Part shown: positions 56,535 to 64,000 of the stretch, piece after piece
Layout: each line of letters starts with the position of its first letter
Numbering within the stretch: position 1 is the first letter of the stretch
Source: Burkholderia humptydooensis
GTDB taxonomy: Bacteria > Pseudomonadota > Gammaproteobacteria > Burkholderiales > Burkholderiaceae
DNA: 64,000 bases
NCBI RefSeq assembly: GCF_001513745.1
Contig: NZ_CP013380.1
Coordinates: 3,348,001-3,412,000, forward strand
Direction of reading: 5' to 3'
Position numbers and translations under genes: made by a program
Notes under the pieces: model-generated
What the model saw: only the letters and a program-made list of their open reading frames with translations
The model's database searches: none
What the model was told of the DNA's origin: nothing

Positions 56535-56572
56535 CGAAAACGAAACACGCCTGCCGGATCAGGCAGGCGTGT
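56535..56572 (-). terminator. Terminator downstream of the terC gene, minus strand
   Basis: A perfect 11-bp stem (ACACGCCTGCC 56545-56555 with 56562-56572, loop of 6) is followed on the minus strand by TTCGTTTTC. It lies just upstream of the pilA region and would stop transcripts coming from the terC gene. Confidence 0.8.
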
Positions 56573-56639
56573 CGATCGTAGCCAGCGGACGGCAACGCGG
56601 GCAGTCGGCCGAACGGCCGACGCCGCGCGTTCGCGTCCG

Positions 56640-57353
56640 TTAGTGGGAATTCGTCGCGCTCGATACCGCGCGCCGCTTCTTCAGCGCATAGCCGGCGATC
56701 ACGACGAAGAGCGCGCCCGCGGCGCTCGCGCCATAGATCGCGGCGGGCGTGTCGAGGAGCGGCCAGCGGTCGCCCGCCGGATCGTTGACCATCAGCCCGC
56801 CTGCGATCCAGCCGAGCAGCGCCGCGCCGAACGTGATGAAGATCGGAAAGCGGTCGAGCAGCTTGAGGACGAGCGTGCTGCCCCAGACGATGATCGGAAT
56901 GCTGACGAGCAGGCCGAAGATCACGAGCGCGATCCGATGGCCGGGGTCCGCCTGCTCGGCCGCGCCCGCGATCGCGATCACGTTGTCGAGGCTCATCACC
57001 GCGTCGGCGATCACGATCGTCTTCACTGCGTCCCACAGCTTGTCGGCGGGCTTGACGTTGTCGTGCGCGTCCTCGGCGGGCGCCATCAGCCGCACGCCGA
57101 TCCACAGCAGCAGCACGCCGCCCGCAAACTTGAGGAGCGGCACGTCGAGCAGCAGCACCGCGAACGCGATCAGCACGACGCGCAGCGCGATCGCGCCGGC
57201 CGTCCCCCACAGCACGCCGCGCACGCGCTGCTGCGCGGGCAGGTTGCGGCAGGCGAGCGCGATCACGACCGCGTTGTCTCCGCCGAGCAGGATATCGATG
57301 ATGACGATCTGGAGAACGGCGCCCCAATGGAGCGAGGCAAAGAATTCGAGCAT
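56640..57353 (-). CDS. TerC-family integral membrane protein
   Basis: A 237-residue membrane protein with seven predicted helices. It has two TerC signature segments with conserved Asp residues: IIDILLGGDNAVVIALACRNLP near the N-terminus and VIADAVMSLDNVIAIAGAAE mid-protein. Related proteins (YjbE, Alx, TerC) are linked to metal-ion efflux, especially manganese, during secretion. The start MLEFFASLHWGAVL fits family alignments but has no obvious Shine-Dalgarno, so an upstream ATG at about 57392 is possible. It stands alone between two terminators. Confidence 0.9.
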   Translation of the reverse strand: MLEFFASLHWGAVLQIVIIDILLGGDNAVVIALACRNLPAQQRVRGVLWGTAGAIALRVVLIAFAVLLLDVPLLKFAGGVLLLWIGVRLMAPAEDAHDNVKPADKLWDAVKTIVIADAVMSLDNVIAIAGAAEQADPGHRIALVIFGLLVSIPIIVWGSTLVLKLLDRFPIFITFGAALLGWIAGGLMVNDPAGDRWPLLDTPAAIYGASAAGALFVVIAGYALKKRRAVSSATNSH

Positions 57354-57453
57354 GAGAGCGAAGCAAAGGGGGTGAGACCGACGGGTCGGCATGCGTTCGC
57401 CCGCGCCGGACCGCCCGGCGCGAGCCTGACGAAACGCTTGCGCGAGCATAACA

Positions 57454-57480
57454 AAAAACGCCGGCGGAACCGGCGTTTTT
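57454..57480. terminator. Bidirectional-type terminator downstream of sucD
   Basis: An 11-bp perfect stem, AAAAACGCCGG (57454-57464) and CCGGCGTTTTT (57470-57480), has a loop of 5. T runs lie on both strands. It ends the sucC-sucD transcript. Confidence 0.9.
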
Positions 57481-57513
57481 CGTGGCGATGAAACCGACGT
57501 TGCAGCGCGATGC

Positions 57514-58395
57514 TTACAGCGCCGCCTTCAGCAGGCGGCCCATTTCCGACGGATTGCGCGTGACCTTGATGCCGCACGCGTCCATGATTTCCAGCTTCGC
57601 TTCGGCCGTGTCCGCACCGCCCGAGATCAGCGCGCCGGCGTGGCCCATGCGCTTGCCCGGAGGCGCCGTGACGCCCGCGATGAAGCCGACGACAGGCTTC
57701 TTCATGTTGTCCTTGATCCACTGAGCCGCCGTTGCTTCGTCCGGACCGCCGATCTCGCCGATCATCACGACTGCGTCCGTATCCGGATCGTCGTTGAACA
57801 TCTTCATCACGTCGATGTGCTTCAGACCGTTGATCGGGTCGCCGCCGATGCCGACCGCCGACGATTGGCCAAGGCCAAGCGCCGTCAGTTGCGCGACCGC
57901 TTCGTAAGTCAGCGTGCCCGAGCGCGACACGACGCCGATGCGGCCCTTGCGGTGGATGTGGCCCGGCATGATGCCGATCTTCAGCTCGTCCGGCGTGATC
58001 GTGCCCGGGCAGTTCGGCCCGAGCAGCAGCGTCTTGCGGCCTTCGCGGCGCATGCGGTCCTTCACTTCGATCATGTCGCGCACGGGAATGCCTTCCGTGA
58101 TGCAGATCGCGAGATCGAGATCGGCCTCGACCGCTTCCCAGATCGCCGCGGCGGCGCCCGCGGGCGGCACGTAGATGACCGACACGGTCGCGCCGGTTTC
58201 CGCCTTCGCTTCCTTGACGCTCGCGTAGATCGGAATGCCTTCGAAATCTTCGCCGGCGCGCTTCGGGTTCACGCCCGCGACAAACGCTTCGCGGCCGTTT
58301 GCGTACTCACGGCAGGCGCGCGTGTGGAACTGGCCGGTCTTGCCGGTGATGCCCTGCGTGATGACCTTCGTGTCTTTGTTGATCAGAATCGACAT
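57514..58395 (-). CDS. sucD: Succinyl-CoA ligase (ADP-forming) alpha subunit
   Basis: A 293-residue alpha subunit. It has the CoA-binding Rossmann part (VITQGITGKTGQFHT, VYVPPAG-like VIYVPPAGAAAA), the GPNCPGTITP block and the phospho-His loop GHAGALISGG (His252). It cleaves succinyl-CoA to succinate with nucleotide triphosphate formation in the TCA cycle. It follows sucC by 146 bp. Confidence 0.97.
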   Translation of the reverse strand: MSILINKDTKVITQGITGKTGQFHTRACREYANGREAFVAGVNPKRAGEDFEGIPIYASVKEAKAETGATVSVIYVPPAGAAAAIWEAVEADLDLAICITEGIPVRDMIEVKDRMRREGRKTLLLGPNCPGTITPDELKIGIMPGHIHRKGRIGVVSRSGTLTYEAVAQLTALGLGQSSAVGIGGDPINGLKHIDVMKMFNDDPDTDAVVMIGEIGGPDEATAAQWIKDNMKKPVVGFIAGVTAPPGKRMGHAGALISGGADTAEAKLEIMDACGIKVTRNPSEMGRLLKAAL

Positions 58396-58541
58396 GTAAT
58401 GACCTCTGTTCGATCGGCGTCGCGAGAAAAGCCGCGCCGCCATGCGTGTTCAATGTTGCGCTCGGAAAAACGCGGGGCTGCCCCGAGTCCTCCCGCCCCG
58501 CTTCGGGGGCCTGGCGCGCAGCGCCAGGTCGCGGGCGCTCG

Positions 58542-59708
58542 TTACTTGCCCGCAGCAGCCGCGACGACCTTCTGCGCGGCTTCTTCCATGCTGTCCGCCG
58601 AGATGATCGGCAGGCCGGATTCCGCAAGCATCTTCTTGCCGAGGTCTTCGTTCGTGCCCTTCATGCGCACGACGAGCGGCACGTTCAGGTTCACGGCCTT
58701 CGAGCCCGCGATCACGCCTTCCGCGATCACGTCGCAGCGCATGATGCCGCCGAAGATGTTCACGAGGATCGCCTTCAGGCCCGGGTTCTTCAGCATCAGC
58801 TTGAACGCTTCGGTGACCTTCTCGGTCGTCGCGCCGCCGCCGACGTCGAGGAAGTTCGCCGGCTCGCCGCCGAACAGCTTGATCGTGTCCATCGTCGCCA
58901 TCGCGAGGCCCGCGCCGTTCACGAGGCAGCCGATGTTGCCGTCGAGCGAGATATACGCGAGGTCGAACTTCGACGCTTCGATTTCAGCCGGATCTTCTTC
59001 GTCGAGATCGCGGTACGCGACGATTTCCGGATGACGGAACAGCGCGTTCGAATCGAAGTTGAACTTCGCGTCGAGCGCGATCACCTTGCCGTCGCCCGTC
59101 AGCACGAGCGGGTTGATTTCGGCGAGCGACGCGTCCGTTTCCCAGAACGACTTGTACAGACCCTTCAGGATTTCGCGCGCTTGCGGGATCGATGCATCCG
59201 GCACGCCGATCTTCTTCGCGAGATCGTCGGCTTCGGCGTCCTGCAGCCCCAGCGACGGCTCGACGGCGACCTTGTGGATCGCTTCCGGCGTCTTTTCCGC
59301 AACTTCCTCGATGTCCATGCCGCCTTCGCTCGACGCCATCACGACGACCTTCTGCGACACGCGATCGATCACGATGCCGACATACAGTTCCTTCCTGATG
59401 TCCGCGCCTTCCTCGATCAGCAGACGGTTGACCTTCTGGCCTTCCGGACCCGTCTGGTGCGTCTTCAGTTGCATGCCGAGGATCTGGTCCGCGTACTCGC
59501 GCACTTGCTCGAGCGACTTCGCGACCTTCACGCCGCCGCCCTTGCCGCGGCCGCCCGCATGAATCTGGGCCTTGACGACCCAGACCGGGCCGCCCAGCTC
59601 TTCCGCCACCTTGACGGCCTCGTCCACCGAGAACGCCGGCTTGCCGCGCGGGACCGCGACTCCGAATTTCCGCAGGATTTCCTTACCCTGGTACTCGTGA
59701 ATCTTCAT
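58542..59708 (-). CDS. sucC: Succinyl-CoA ligase (ADP-forming) beta subunit
   Basis: A 388-residue beta subunit with the ATP-grasp domain ([40 protein letters not shown]). It also has the [25 protein letters not shown] catalytic block and the C-terminal [15 protein letters not shown] domain. It pairs with SucD, encoded downstream. Its start is 79 bp after the DUF2889-type gene, and the spacer holds an AT-rich stretch that may be its promoter. Confidence 0.97.
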   Translation of the reverse strand: MKIHEYQGKEILRKFGVAVPRGKPAFSVDEAVKVAEELGGPVWVVKAQIHAGGRGKGGGVKVAKSLEQVREYADQILGMQLKTHQTGPEGQKVNRLLIEEGADIRKELYVGIVIDRVSQKVVVMASSEGGMDIEEVAEKTPEAIHKVAVEPSLGLQDAEADDLAKKIGVPDASIPQAREILKGLYKSFWETDASLAEINPLVLTGDGKVIALDAKFNFDSNALFRHPEIVAYRDLDEEDPAEIEASKFDLAYISLDGNIGCLVNGAGLAMATMDTIKLFGGEPANFLDVGGGATTEKVTEAFKLMLKNPGLKAILVNIFGGIMRCDVIAEGVIAGSKAVNLNVPLVVRMKGTNEDLGKKMLAESGLPIISADSMEEAAQKVVAAAAGK

Positions 59709-59787
59709 GCGTGATTCCTTCAGTCTGTGAGTTGGCTAAAAAAAGTCGATTGACGATCGCTTCTTCTGACGATTCAAGCGCTCGCCC

Positions 59788-60399
59788 TCATTCCTTCGCA
59801 CTGTCCGAGCCCTCGCGCGCGGAGCCGCTCGCGCCGTACCAGCGCGGATAGAACTGCCGAACCGCCTCCCCGTCGAACCGCAACGCGTGGCAGCGGCCGA
59901 GCTGGAACGGCGGCTCGTCGGCCGCGCAGTCGCGCCCGGTCGCGCCGTCGCCCGACAGCTCGTGCACGTTCCATACGTCGCCCGCGAACGCCTGAATCGC
60001 GGCCGTCGGCAACACCGCGCACAGCTCGGTCAGATGCGAGCAGCCGGCGACGCCGGACAGCAGCCGGGACACGTCGCGACGGAAATGGCGGAAGAGATTG
60101 AGTCCGATGAGGACGCGGTAGGCGGGTTTGGCTGCTTCGCATTGACCGGGATAGGGCACCCAGTCCGACGACGTGTCGGCGTCGACGATATTCAGCTCCC
60201 GATCGATCGTCACGCGCAGCCAGAGTTCGTGGATCGGCAGGCCGTTCGGCCTGACGCTCGACGCAAGCGTCACGTCGCGAGGCTTGTGATCGGTCAGGCA
60301 GGCTTCGATGTCCCACAAGCCGTCGGCGCGCTCGTAGGCTTCCGCTCGAATTGCGCGGCGATGGCGCAACTGTCGGGGGACGGGCTCGGGTAGCGGCAT
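59788..60399 (-). CDS. DUF2889 domain protein
   Basis: About 203 residues matching DUF2889. It shows HRRAIRAEAYERADGLWDIEACLTDHK near the start, LPIHELWLRVTIDRELNIVDADTSSD and CSHLTELCAVLPTAAIQAFAG. The family start MPLPEPVPRQLRH is preferred; a longer start at 60441 is possible. It shows no signal peptide or helix of membrane type. Function unknown. Confidence 0.85.
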   Translation of the reverse strand: MPLPEPVPRQLRHRRAIRAEAYERADGLWDIEACLTDHKPRDVTLASSVRPNGLPIHELWLRVTIDRELNIVDADTSSDWVPYPGQCEAAKPAYRVLIGLNLFRHFRRDVSRLLSGVAGCSHLTELCAVLPTAAIQAFAGDVWNVHELSGDGATGRDCAADEPPFQLGRCHALRFDGEAVRQFYPRWYGASGSAREGSDSAKE

Positions 60400-60600
60400 G
60401 CGGAAAGTGAAGCCGAAGAGGAAACTCGGCGATTCTAGCATATCGTCCACACCGGCCCGGTCTGGCCCCGTGCGGGGTTTCGAGGGTTTTGGGGGGATTG
60501 GACGGGGCCTGCAATCGGCAAGGCATCGTGGCCGCTCGCCCGGCCGTTGCAGGACATTCTTGCGAAATTCCCACACCGGCTCGATGTCAGGCCGGAGACG

Positions 60601-60648
60601 AGAGCCCGCGAGAGCCCGCGAAAACGAATCAGCGAAAACGAATCAGCG
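60601..60648. repeat. Two adjacent short tandem duplications
   Basis: AGAGCCCGCG is duplicated at 60601-60610 and 60611-60620, directly followed by AAAACGAATCAGCG duplicated at 60621-60634 and 60635-60648. They lie immediately downstream of recX in the 266-bp spacer before the DUF2889 gene, which otherwise holds no gene. Confidence 0.88.
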
Positions 60649-60665
60649 AAGTGGACTCGCCCCGC

Positions 60666-61538
60666 TCAATCGCCACCGAATTCGTCGACATCGCCTTTCA
60701 GCAGCTTCGCGATCGTCGCACTCGAAAAACCGCGCATCGCGAGAAAACGCGCCTGCTTCGCGCGTTCCGCCGGCGTTTGCGGTGCCGTGCCGAACTTCTT
60801 GCGCCAGACCGCCTGCGCGCGCTCGAACTCGCTCTCGCGCAGCCGCGAGCCAACGGACTCGACGAGCGCGTCGCCCACCGCGTGGCGCTTCAGTTCGCTG
60901 ACGATGCGCGCCGAACCGACGCGCGACGCGCGCCGATGCACGAGACTTTCGGCGAACCGCGAATCGGACAGCCAGTTTTCCCGCTCGAGCGCGTCGAGCA
61001 GCGATTCGATATCGTCGCTTTCGTCGGCATACGGCGCGAGCTTGCGCGCGAGCTCCGCGCGACTGTATTCGCGGCGCGACAGATAGGCGACCGCACGCCC
61101 TTTCAGCGTGCGTGCCGGACGTTGCGATGCCGACGAGCGTTCCGCATCATTCACATCCGACGTGGACGCATCGGAATGGAAAGGCGATGCGCGCCGCCGC
61201 GACCGGGGCCCGGCCTGGCTCGTGCGCGTATAGACGTCGCCGGCAACCGCCCCCCGCGCCGCGGCGGACGAAACACCCACCGGCGCACGCTGCCGCGCGT
61301 CATCGTGCGCATCGAACGATTCATATGGATCGAACGGCTCATCCGATTCGGACGCAACCGATCGCCGAAACGAAACGAGGGCATCGCCGGATGCCCTCGC
61401 TGCCGGGCGGCCAGACGGCCGCCCTTCGCCCGAAACCGTCGTGCGCGTTTCGCATTCGGCGTGAGGCTCGCCGGCGGACACCGCCCGCGCACCGCGCGCT
61501 GTCTGCTGCGAATCCGCGCCCTGCCGGTTCTTGCGCAT
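60666..61538 (-). CDS. recX: Regulatory protein RecX with long N-terminal extension
   Basis: A 290-residue RecX. The conserved three-helix repeats occupy the last 150 or so residues (ARTLKGRAVAYLSRREYSRAELARKL, LERENWLSDSRFAESLVHRRA, FLAMRGFSSATIAKLLKGD). The first 140 are an unconserved Arg/Ser/Ala-rich, probably disordered region. RecX binds the RecA filament and limits its activity. Its ATG overlaps the recA stop by one base (TAATG), so it is coupled to recA. A shorter in-frame start inside the extension cannot be excluded. Confidence 0.92.
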   Translation of the reverse strand: MRKNRQGADSQQTARGARAVSAGEPHAECETRTTVSGEGRPSGRPAARASGDALVSFRRSVASESDEPFDPYESFDAHDDARQRAPVGVSSAAARGAVAGDVYTRTSQAGPRSRRRASPFHSDASTSDVNDAERSSASQRPARTLKGRAVAYLSRREYSRAELARKLAPYADESDDIESLLDALERENWLSDSRFAESLVHRRASRVGSARIVSELKRHAVGDALVESVGSRLRESEFERAQAVWRKKFGTAPQTPAERAKQARFLAMRGFSSATIAKLLKGDVDEFGGD

Positions 61539-62608
61539 TACCCCTCTTCGTCCATGATCTCGGCTGCGGAATCGGCGCCCTGCGGCATCGCGGCGACACC
61601 GAGCGACTCGCGAATGCGATTCTCGATATCGCGCGCGATTTCCGGATTCTCGCGCAGGAATTCGCGCGCGTTGTCCTTGCCCTGGCCGATCTTCTCGCCG
61701 TTATAGCTGTACCACGCGCCCGCCTTGTCGACGATCTTCGCCTGGACGCCGAGATCGATGATCTCGCCCTGGCGCGAGATGCCTTCGCCGTACAGGATGT
61801 CGAAGATCGCTTCGCGGAACGGCGGCGACACCTTGTTCTTGACGACCTTCACGCGCGTTTCGTTGCCGATCACCTCGTCGTTCTTCTTGATCGAGCCGAT
61901 CCGGCGGATATCGAGACGCACCGACGAATAGAACTTGAGCGCGTTGCCGCCCGTCGTGGTTTCCGGGTTGCCGAACATCACGCCGATCTTCATCCGGATC
62001 TGGTTGATGAAGATCACGAGGCAGTTCGTGCGCTTGATCGAGCCCGTCAGCTTGCGCAGCGCCTGGGACATCAGGCGGGCCTGCAGGCCGGGCAGCGCGT
62101 CGCCCATCTCGCCTTCGATTTCGGCCTTCGGCACGAGCGCCGCGACCGAGTCGATGACGATCATGTCGATCGAGCCCGAGCGGACCAGCGCGTCGACGAT
62201 TTCGAGCGCCTGCTCGCCCGTGTCCGGCTGCGAGATCAGCAGCTCCGGCACGTTCACGCCGAGCTTCGACGCATACTGGACGTCGAGTGCGTGCTCCGCG
62301 TCGATGAACGCCGCAGTGCCGCCCAGCTTCTGCATCTCGGCGACCACCTGCAGCGTGAGCGTCGTCTTGCCGGACGATTCCGGCCCGTAGATTTCGACCA
62401 CACGGCCGCGCGGCAGGCCGCCGACGCCGAGCGCGATATCGAGACCGAGCGAGCCCGTGGACACCACCTGGATATCCTCGACTGCCTCGCCGTCGCCGAG
62501 CCGCATGATCGACCCTTTGCCGAACTGCTTCTCGATCTGCGCGAGCGCGGCAGCAAGCGCCTTGCTCTTCTCTGCAGTCAGCCCGGAGCCTTTCTTGCTT
62601 TCTTCCAT
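61538..62608 (-). CDS. recA: Recombinase RecA
   Basis: A 356-residue RecA. Walker A is GPESSGKT (75-82), and the MAW motif, ATP-contact loops L1/L2 ([41 protein letters not shown]) and acidic C-terminus are intact. It drives homologous recombination and activates LexA cleavage in the SOS response. A perfect SOS box lies about 90 bp upstream, and recX follows, so both should be SOS-induced. Confidence 0.98.
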   Translation of the reverse strand: MEESKKGSGLTAEKSKALAAALAQIEKQFGKGSIMRLGDGEAVEDIQVVSTGSLGLDIALGVGGLPRGRVVEIYGPESSGKTTLTLQVVAEMQKLGGTAAFIDAEHALDVQYASKLGVNVPELLISQPDTGEQALEIVDALVRSGSIDMIVIDSVAALVPKAEIEGEMGDALPGLQARLMSQALRKLTGSIKRTNCLVIFINQIRMKIGVMFGNPETTTGGNALKFYSSVRLDIRRIGSIKKNDEVIGNETRVKVVKNKVSPPFREAIFDILYGEGISRQGEIIDLGVQAKIVDKAGAWYSYNGEKIGQGKDNAREFLRENPEIARDIENRIRESLGVAAMPQGADSAAEIMDEEG

Positions 62609-62698
62609 GAATCGTCCTTTGCTATGATGAGCAGCGTCTGATACGGACGCACCGGCTTCGACACGGCCAGCAAGCCGTTAGGTGCGCGAATGCAGACA

Positions 62699-62714
62699 CT
62701 GTATAAAAAAACAG
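62699..62714. promoter_or_regulatory. LexA (SOS) box and recA promoter
   Basis: CTGT-N8-ACAG with an A/T-only centre gives a full match to the gammaproteobacterial/betaproteobacterial SOS box, extended by CA/TG on the flanks. On the minus strand a TTGCAT (-35-like) and TACAGT (-10-like) element with 17-bp spacing flank or overlap it. LexA binding would therefore block the recA promoter. The divergent response-regulator gene starts 100 bp away on the other side. Confidence 0.88.
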
Positions 62715-62813
62715 TGGTTTATGCAAGCCCGCGTTGCAGGCAGGCATCGCCGCATATTTCGGAGACAGCCGCGCGCAGCGTCATTGCCGCGGAGCGGCAA
62801 TCGGTTGCGCATC

Positions 62814-63551
62814 ATGCGAATTCTCATCGCCGAAGACGACAGCATACTCGCGGACGGCCTCACCCGGTCGCTCCGCCAATCGGGCTATGCCGTCGACCAC
62901 GTGAGGAACGGCGTCGAGGCCGACACGGCCTTGTCGATGCAGACTTTCGACCTGCTGATCCTCGATCTCGGCCTGCCCAGGATGTCCGGCCTCGACGTGC
63001 TGCGCCGCCTGCGCGCGCGCAATTCGAACCTGCCCGTGCTGATCCTGACGGCCGCCGACAGCGTCGACGAGCGCGTGAAGGGGCTCGACCTCGGCGCCGA
63101 TGACTACATGGCGAAGCCGTTCGCGCTCAACGAGCTCGAAGCGCGCGTGCGCGCGCTGACGCGGCGCGGCGCGGGCGGCGGGCCGACCGTCGTGCGGCAC
63201 GGCTCGCTGTCGTTCGACCAGGTCGGCCGGATCGCATATGCGAACGGCCGCGTGCTCGACCTGTCCGCGCGCGAGCTCGGCCTGCTCGAAGTGCTGCTGC
63301 AGCGCATCGGCCGGCTCGTGTCGAAGGAGCAGCTCGTCGACCATCTGTGCGAATGGGGCGAGGAAGTCAGCAACAACGCGATCGAGGTCTACGTCCACCG
63401 GCTGCGCAAGAAGATCGAGCCGAGCGGCGTGCGGATCACGACCGTGCGCGGCCTCGGCTACTGCCTCGAGAAAGCCGCGCCCGCGAGCGACGCGCCGAAC
63501 GCCGCCGCGCCGCAACCGGCCGAAACCGCCGCGAGCCAGCCGCTGCGCTAG
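62814..63551 (+). CDS. OmpR-family response regulator (TctD/QseB-like)
   Basis: A 245-residue regulator. The receiver domain has phospho-acceptor Asp51 (LLILDLGLP) and Lys in DYMAKPF. The winged helix ends in SNNAIEVYVHRLRKKIEPSGVRITTVRGLGYCLEKA, then an Ala/Pro-rich tail of about 25 residues. The start MRILIAEDD is chosen because upstream in-frame sequence overlaps the SOS box. It precedes the sensor-kinase gene by 23 bp. TctD-type regulators control tricarboxylate uptake; that role is not shown here. Confidence 0.92.
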   Translation: MRILIAEDDSILADGLTRSLRQSGYAVDHVRNGVEADTALSMQTFDLLILDLGLPRMSGLDVLRRLRARNSNLPVLILTAADSVDERVKGLDLGADDYMAKPFALNELEARVRALTRRGAGGGPTVVRHGSLSFDQVGRIAYANGRVLDLSARELGLLEVLLQRIGRLVSKEQLVDHLCEWGEEVSNNAIEVYVHRLRKKIEPSGVRITTVRGLGYCLEKAAPASDAPNAAAPQPAETAASQPLR

Positions 63552-63574
63552 CGCCGTCGACGAGCGAGCGGCCG

Positions 63575-64000
63575 ATGGCCACGCCAGTCCGTTCCGTCCA
63601 CGCCGCGCGACGCGCGGCTGCCGCGGCGCCCGATACGGACGCCGCGCGCGACGCGCGTTACGAGAACCCGTTCGCGCCGCCGGACGAAACCGACGCCGCC
63701 GAAGGCCCCCGCCCCCGCTCGCTGTTCGGCGAGATTCTCGACTGGATGCTCGCGCCGCTCCTCCTGCTGTGGCCGATGAGCATCGCCGTCACCTATCTCG
63801 TCGCGAAAACGATCGCGAACGGCCCGTTCGATCGCGCGCTCGAGACCGACGCATACGTACTCGCGCGGCAGATCACGCCGGTCAACGGCGTCGCCGAGCT
63901 GAGGCTGCCGCAGGCGACGCTCGACTTCCTGCGCGCCGACAACGTCGACAGCCTCTACTTCCAGGTGCTCGGCACGCGCGGCGAGCTCGTCGCGGGCGAA
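63575..64000 (+). CDS. Sensor histidine kinase, N-terminal part (cut by window end; TctE-like)
   Basis: An open frame from ATG 63575 runs without a stop to the window end (142 codons). After a 50-residue disordered Ala/Pro/Asp-rich stretch it has a membrane segment (WMLAPLLLLWPMSIAVTYLVA). A periplasmic region resembling the 2CSK N-terminal domain follows (NGPFDRALETDAYVLARQI, LDFLRADNVDSLYFQVLG). That domain is typical of TctE-group kinases. The catalytic HisKA/HATPase parts lie outside the window. It is the partner of the preceding response regulator. Confidence 0.85.
   Translation, partial: MATPVRSVHAARRAAAAAPDTDAARDARYENPFAPPDETDAAEGPRPRSLFGEILDWMLAPLLLLWPMSIAVTYLVAKTIANGPFDRALETDAYVLARQITPVNGVAELRLPQATLDFLRADNVDSLYFQVLGTRGELVAGE

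Noticed and set aside
1..64000. Possible CRISPR array, insertion sequence, prophage, tRNA or rRNA
   Set aside because: I saw no regularly spaced repeats with unique spacers, transposase-like protein, phage gene or tRNA cloverleaf. The tandem repeats present are short and directly adjacent.

Overview
The window is typical high-GC (roughly two-thirds G+C) betaproteobacterial core chromosome. Strong third-position GC bias produces long antisense shadow ORFs. Gene content and order (BpeAB-OprB-type efflux operon with its TetR gene, sorbitol-type ABC operon, purC-purE-purK, fba/pyk/pgk, pilA next to a PglL-type ligase, sucCD, recA-recX) point to Burkholderia, most likely the B. pseudomallei/thailandensis group. 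This assignment comes from recognising proteins and synteny, not from a database search. I see no insertion sequence, prophage, CRISPR array, rRNA or tRNA.

Region 1 (1-8.4 kb, minus strand): a polyol catabolic operon in the order SmoS-like dehydrogenase, PfkB kinase, GatZ/KbaZ-like protein, binding protein, two permeases, HAD phosphatase, ATPase (cut by the window edge). Region 2 (8.3-11.7 kb, plus): a Fur-family (Zur-like) regulator followed by a three-gene metal ABC importer whose ATPase has a His-rich tail. Region 3 (11.8-15.0 kb): formaldehyde detoxification genes (adhC, fghA) divergent from a DJ-1/AraC-type regulator, with two direct repeats of 21-bp period between them. Region 4 (15.0-18.4 kb): a xylulokinase and an NCS2 nucleobase permease.

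Region 5 (18.4-25.5 kb): a complete RND efflux operon (oprB, bpeB, bpeA) divergent from its TetR regulator, with an AcrR-like palindrome in overlapping promoters. Region 6 (25.6-35.4 kb): small conserved proteins, an HtrA protease with an upstream two-component system, a PBP4-type carboxypeptidase, a sterol-desaturase-family protein and a GDSL lipoprotein. Region 7 (35.5-43.8 kb, minus): tsaC/sua5, purK, purE, purC, fba, pyk and pgk, with terminators at several joins. Region 8 (44-50 kb): azlCD divergent from ilvE, then a zinc-ribbon protein, waaF and three conserved genes. Region 9 (50-57.4 kb): a BepA-like protease, moaC, two small envelope proteins, PglL, PilA and TerC. Region 10 (57.5-64 kb): sucCD, a DUF2889-type protein, recX, recA with a perfect SOS box, and a two-component pair running off the window.

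I found no clear candidate for a wholly new system. The observations most worth following are regulatory: the 21-bp-period repeats beside the formaldehyde genes, the AcrR-like operator, the terminator-flanked pilA with an uncertain start, an unusual metal-ligand set in the importer's binding protein, and several short tandem repeats.
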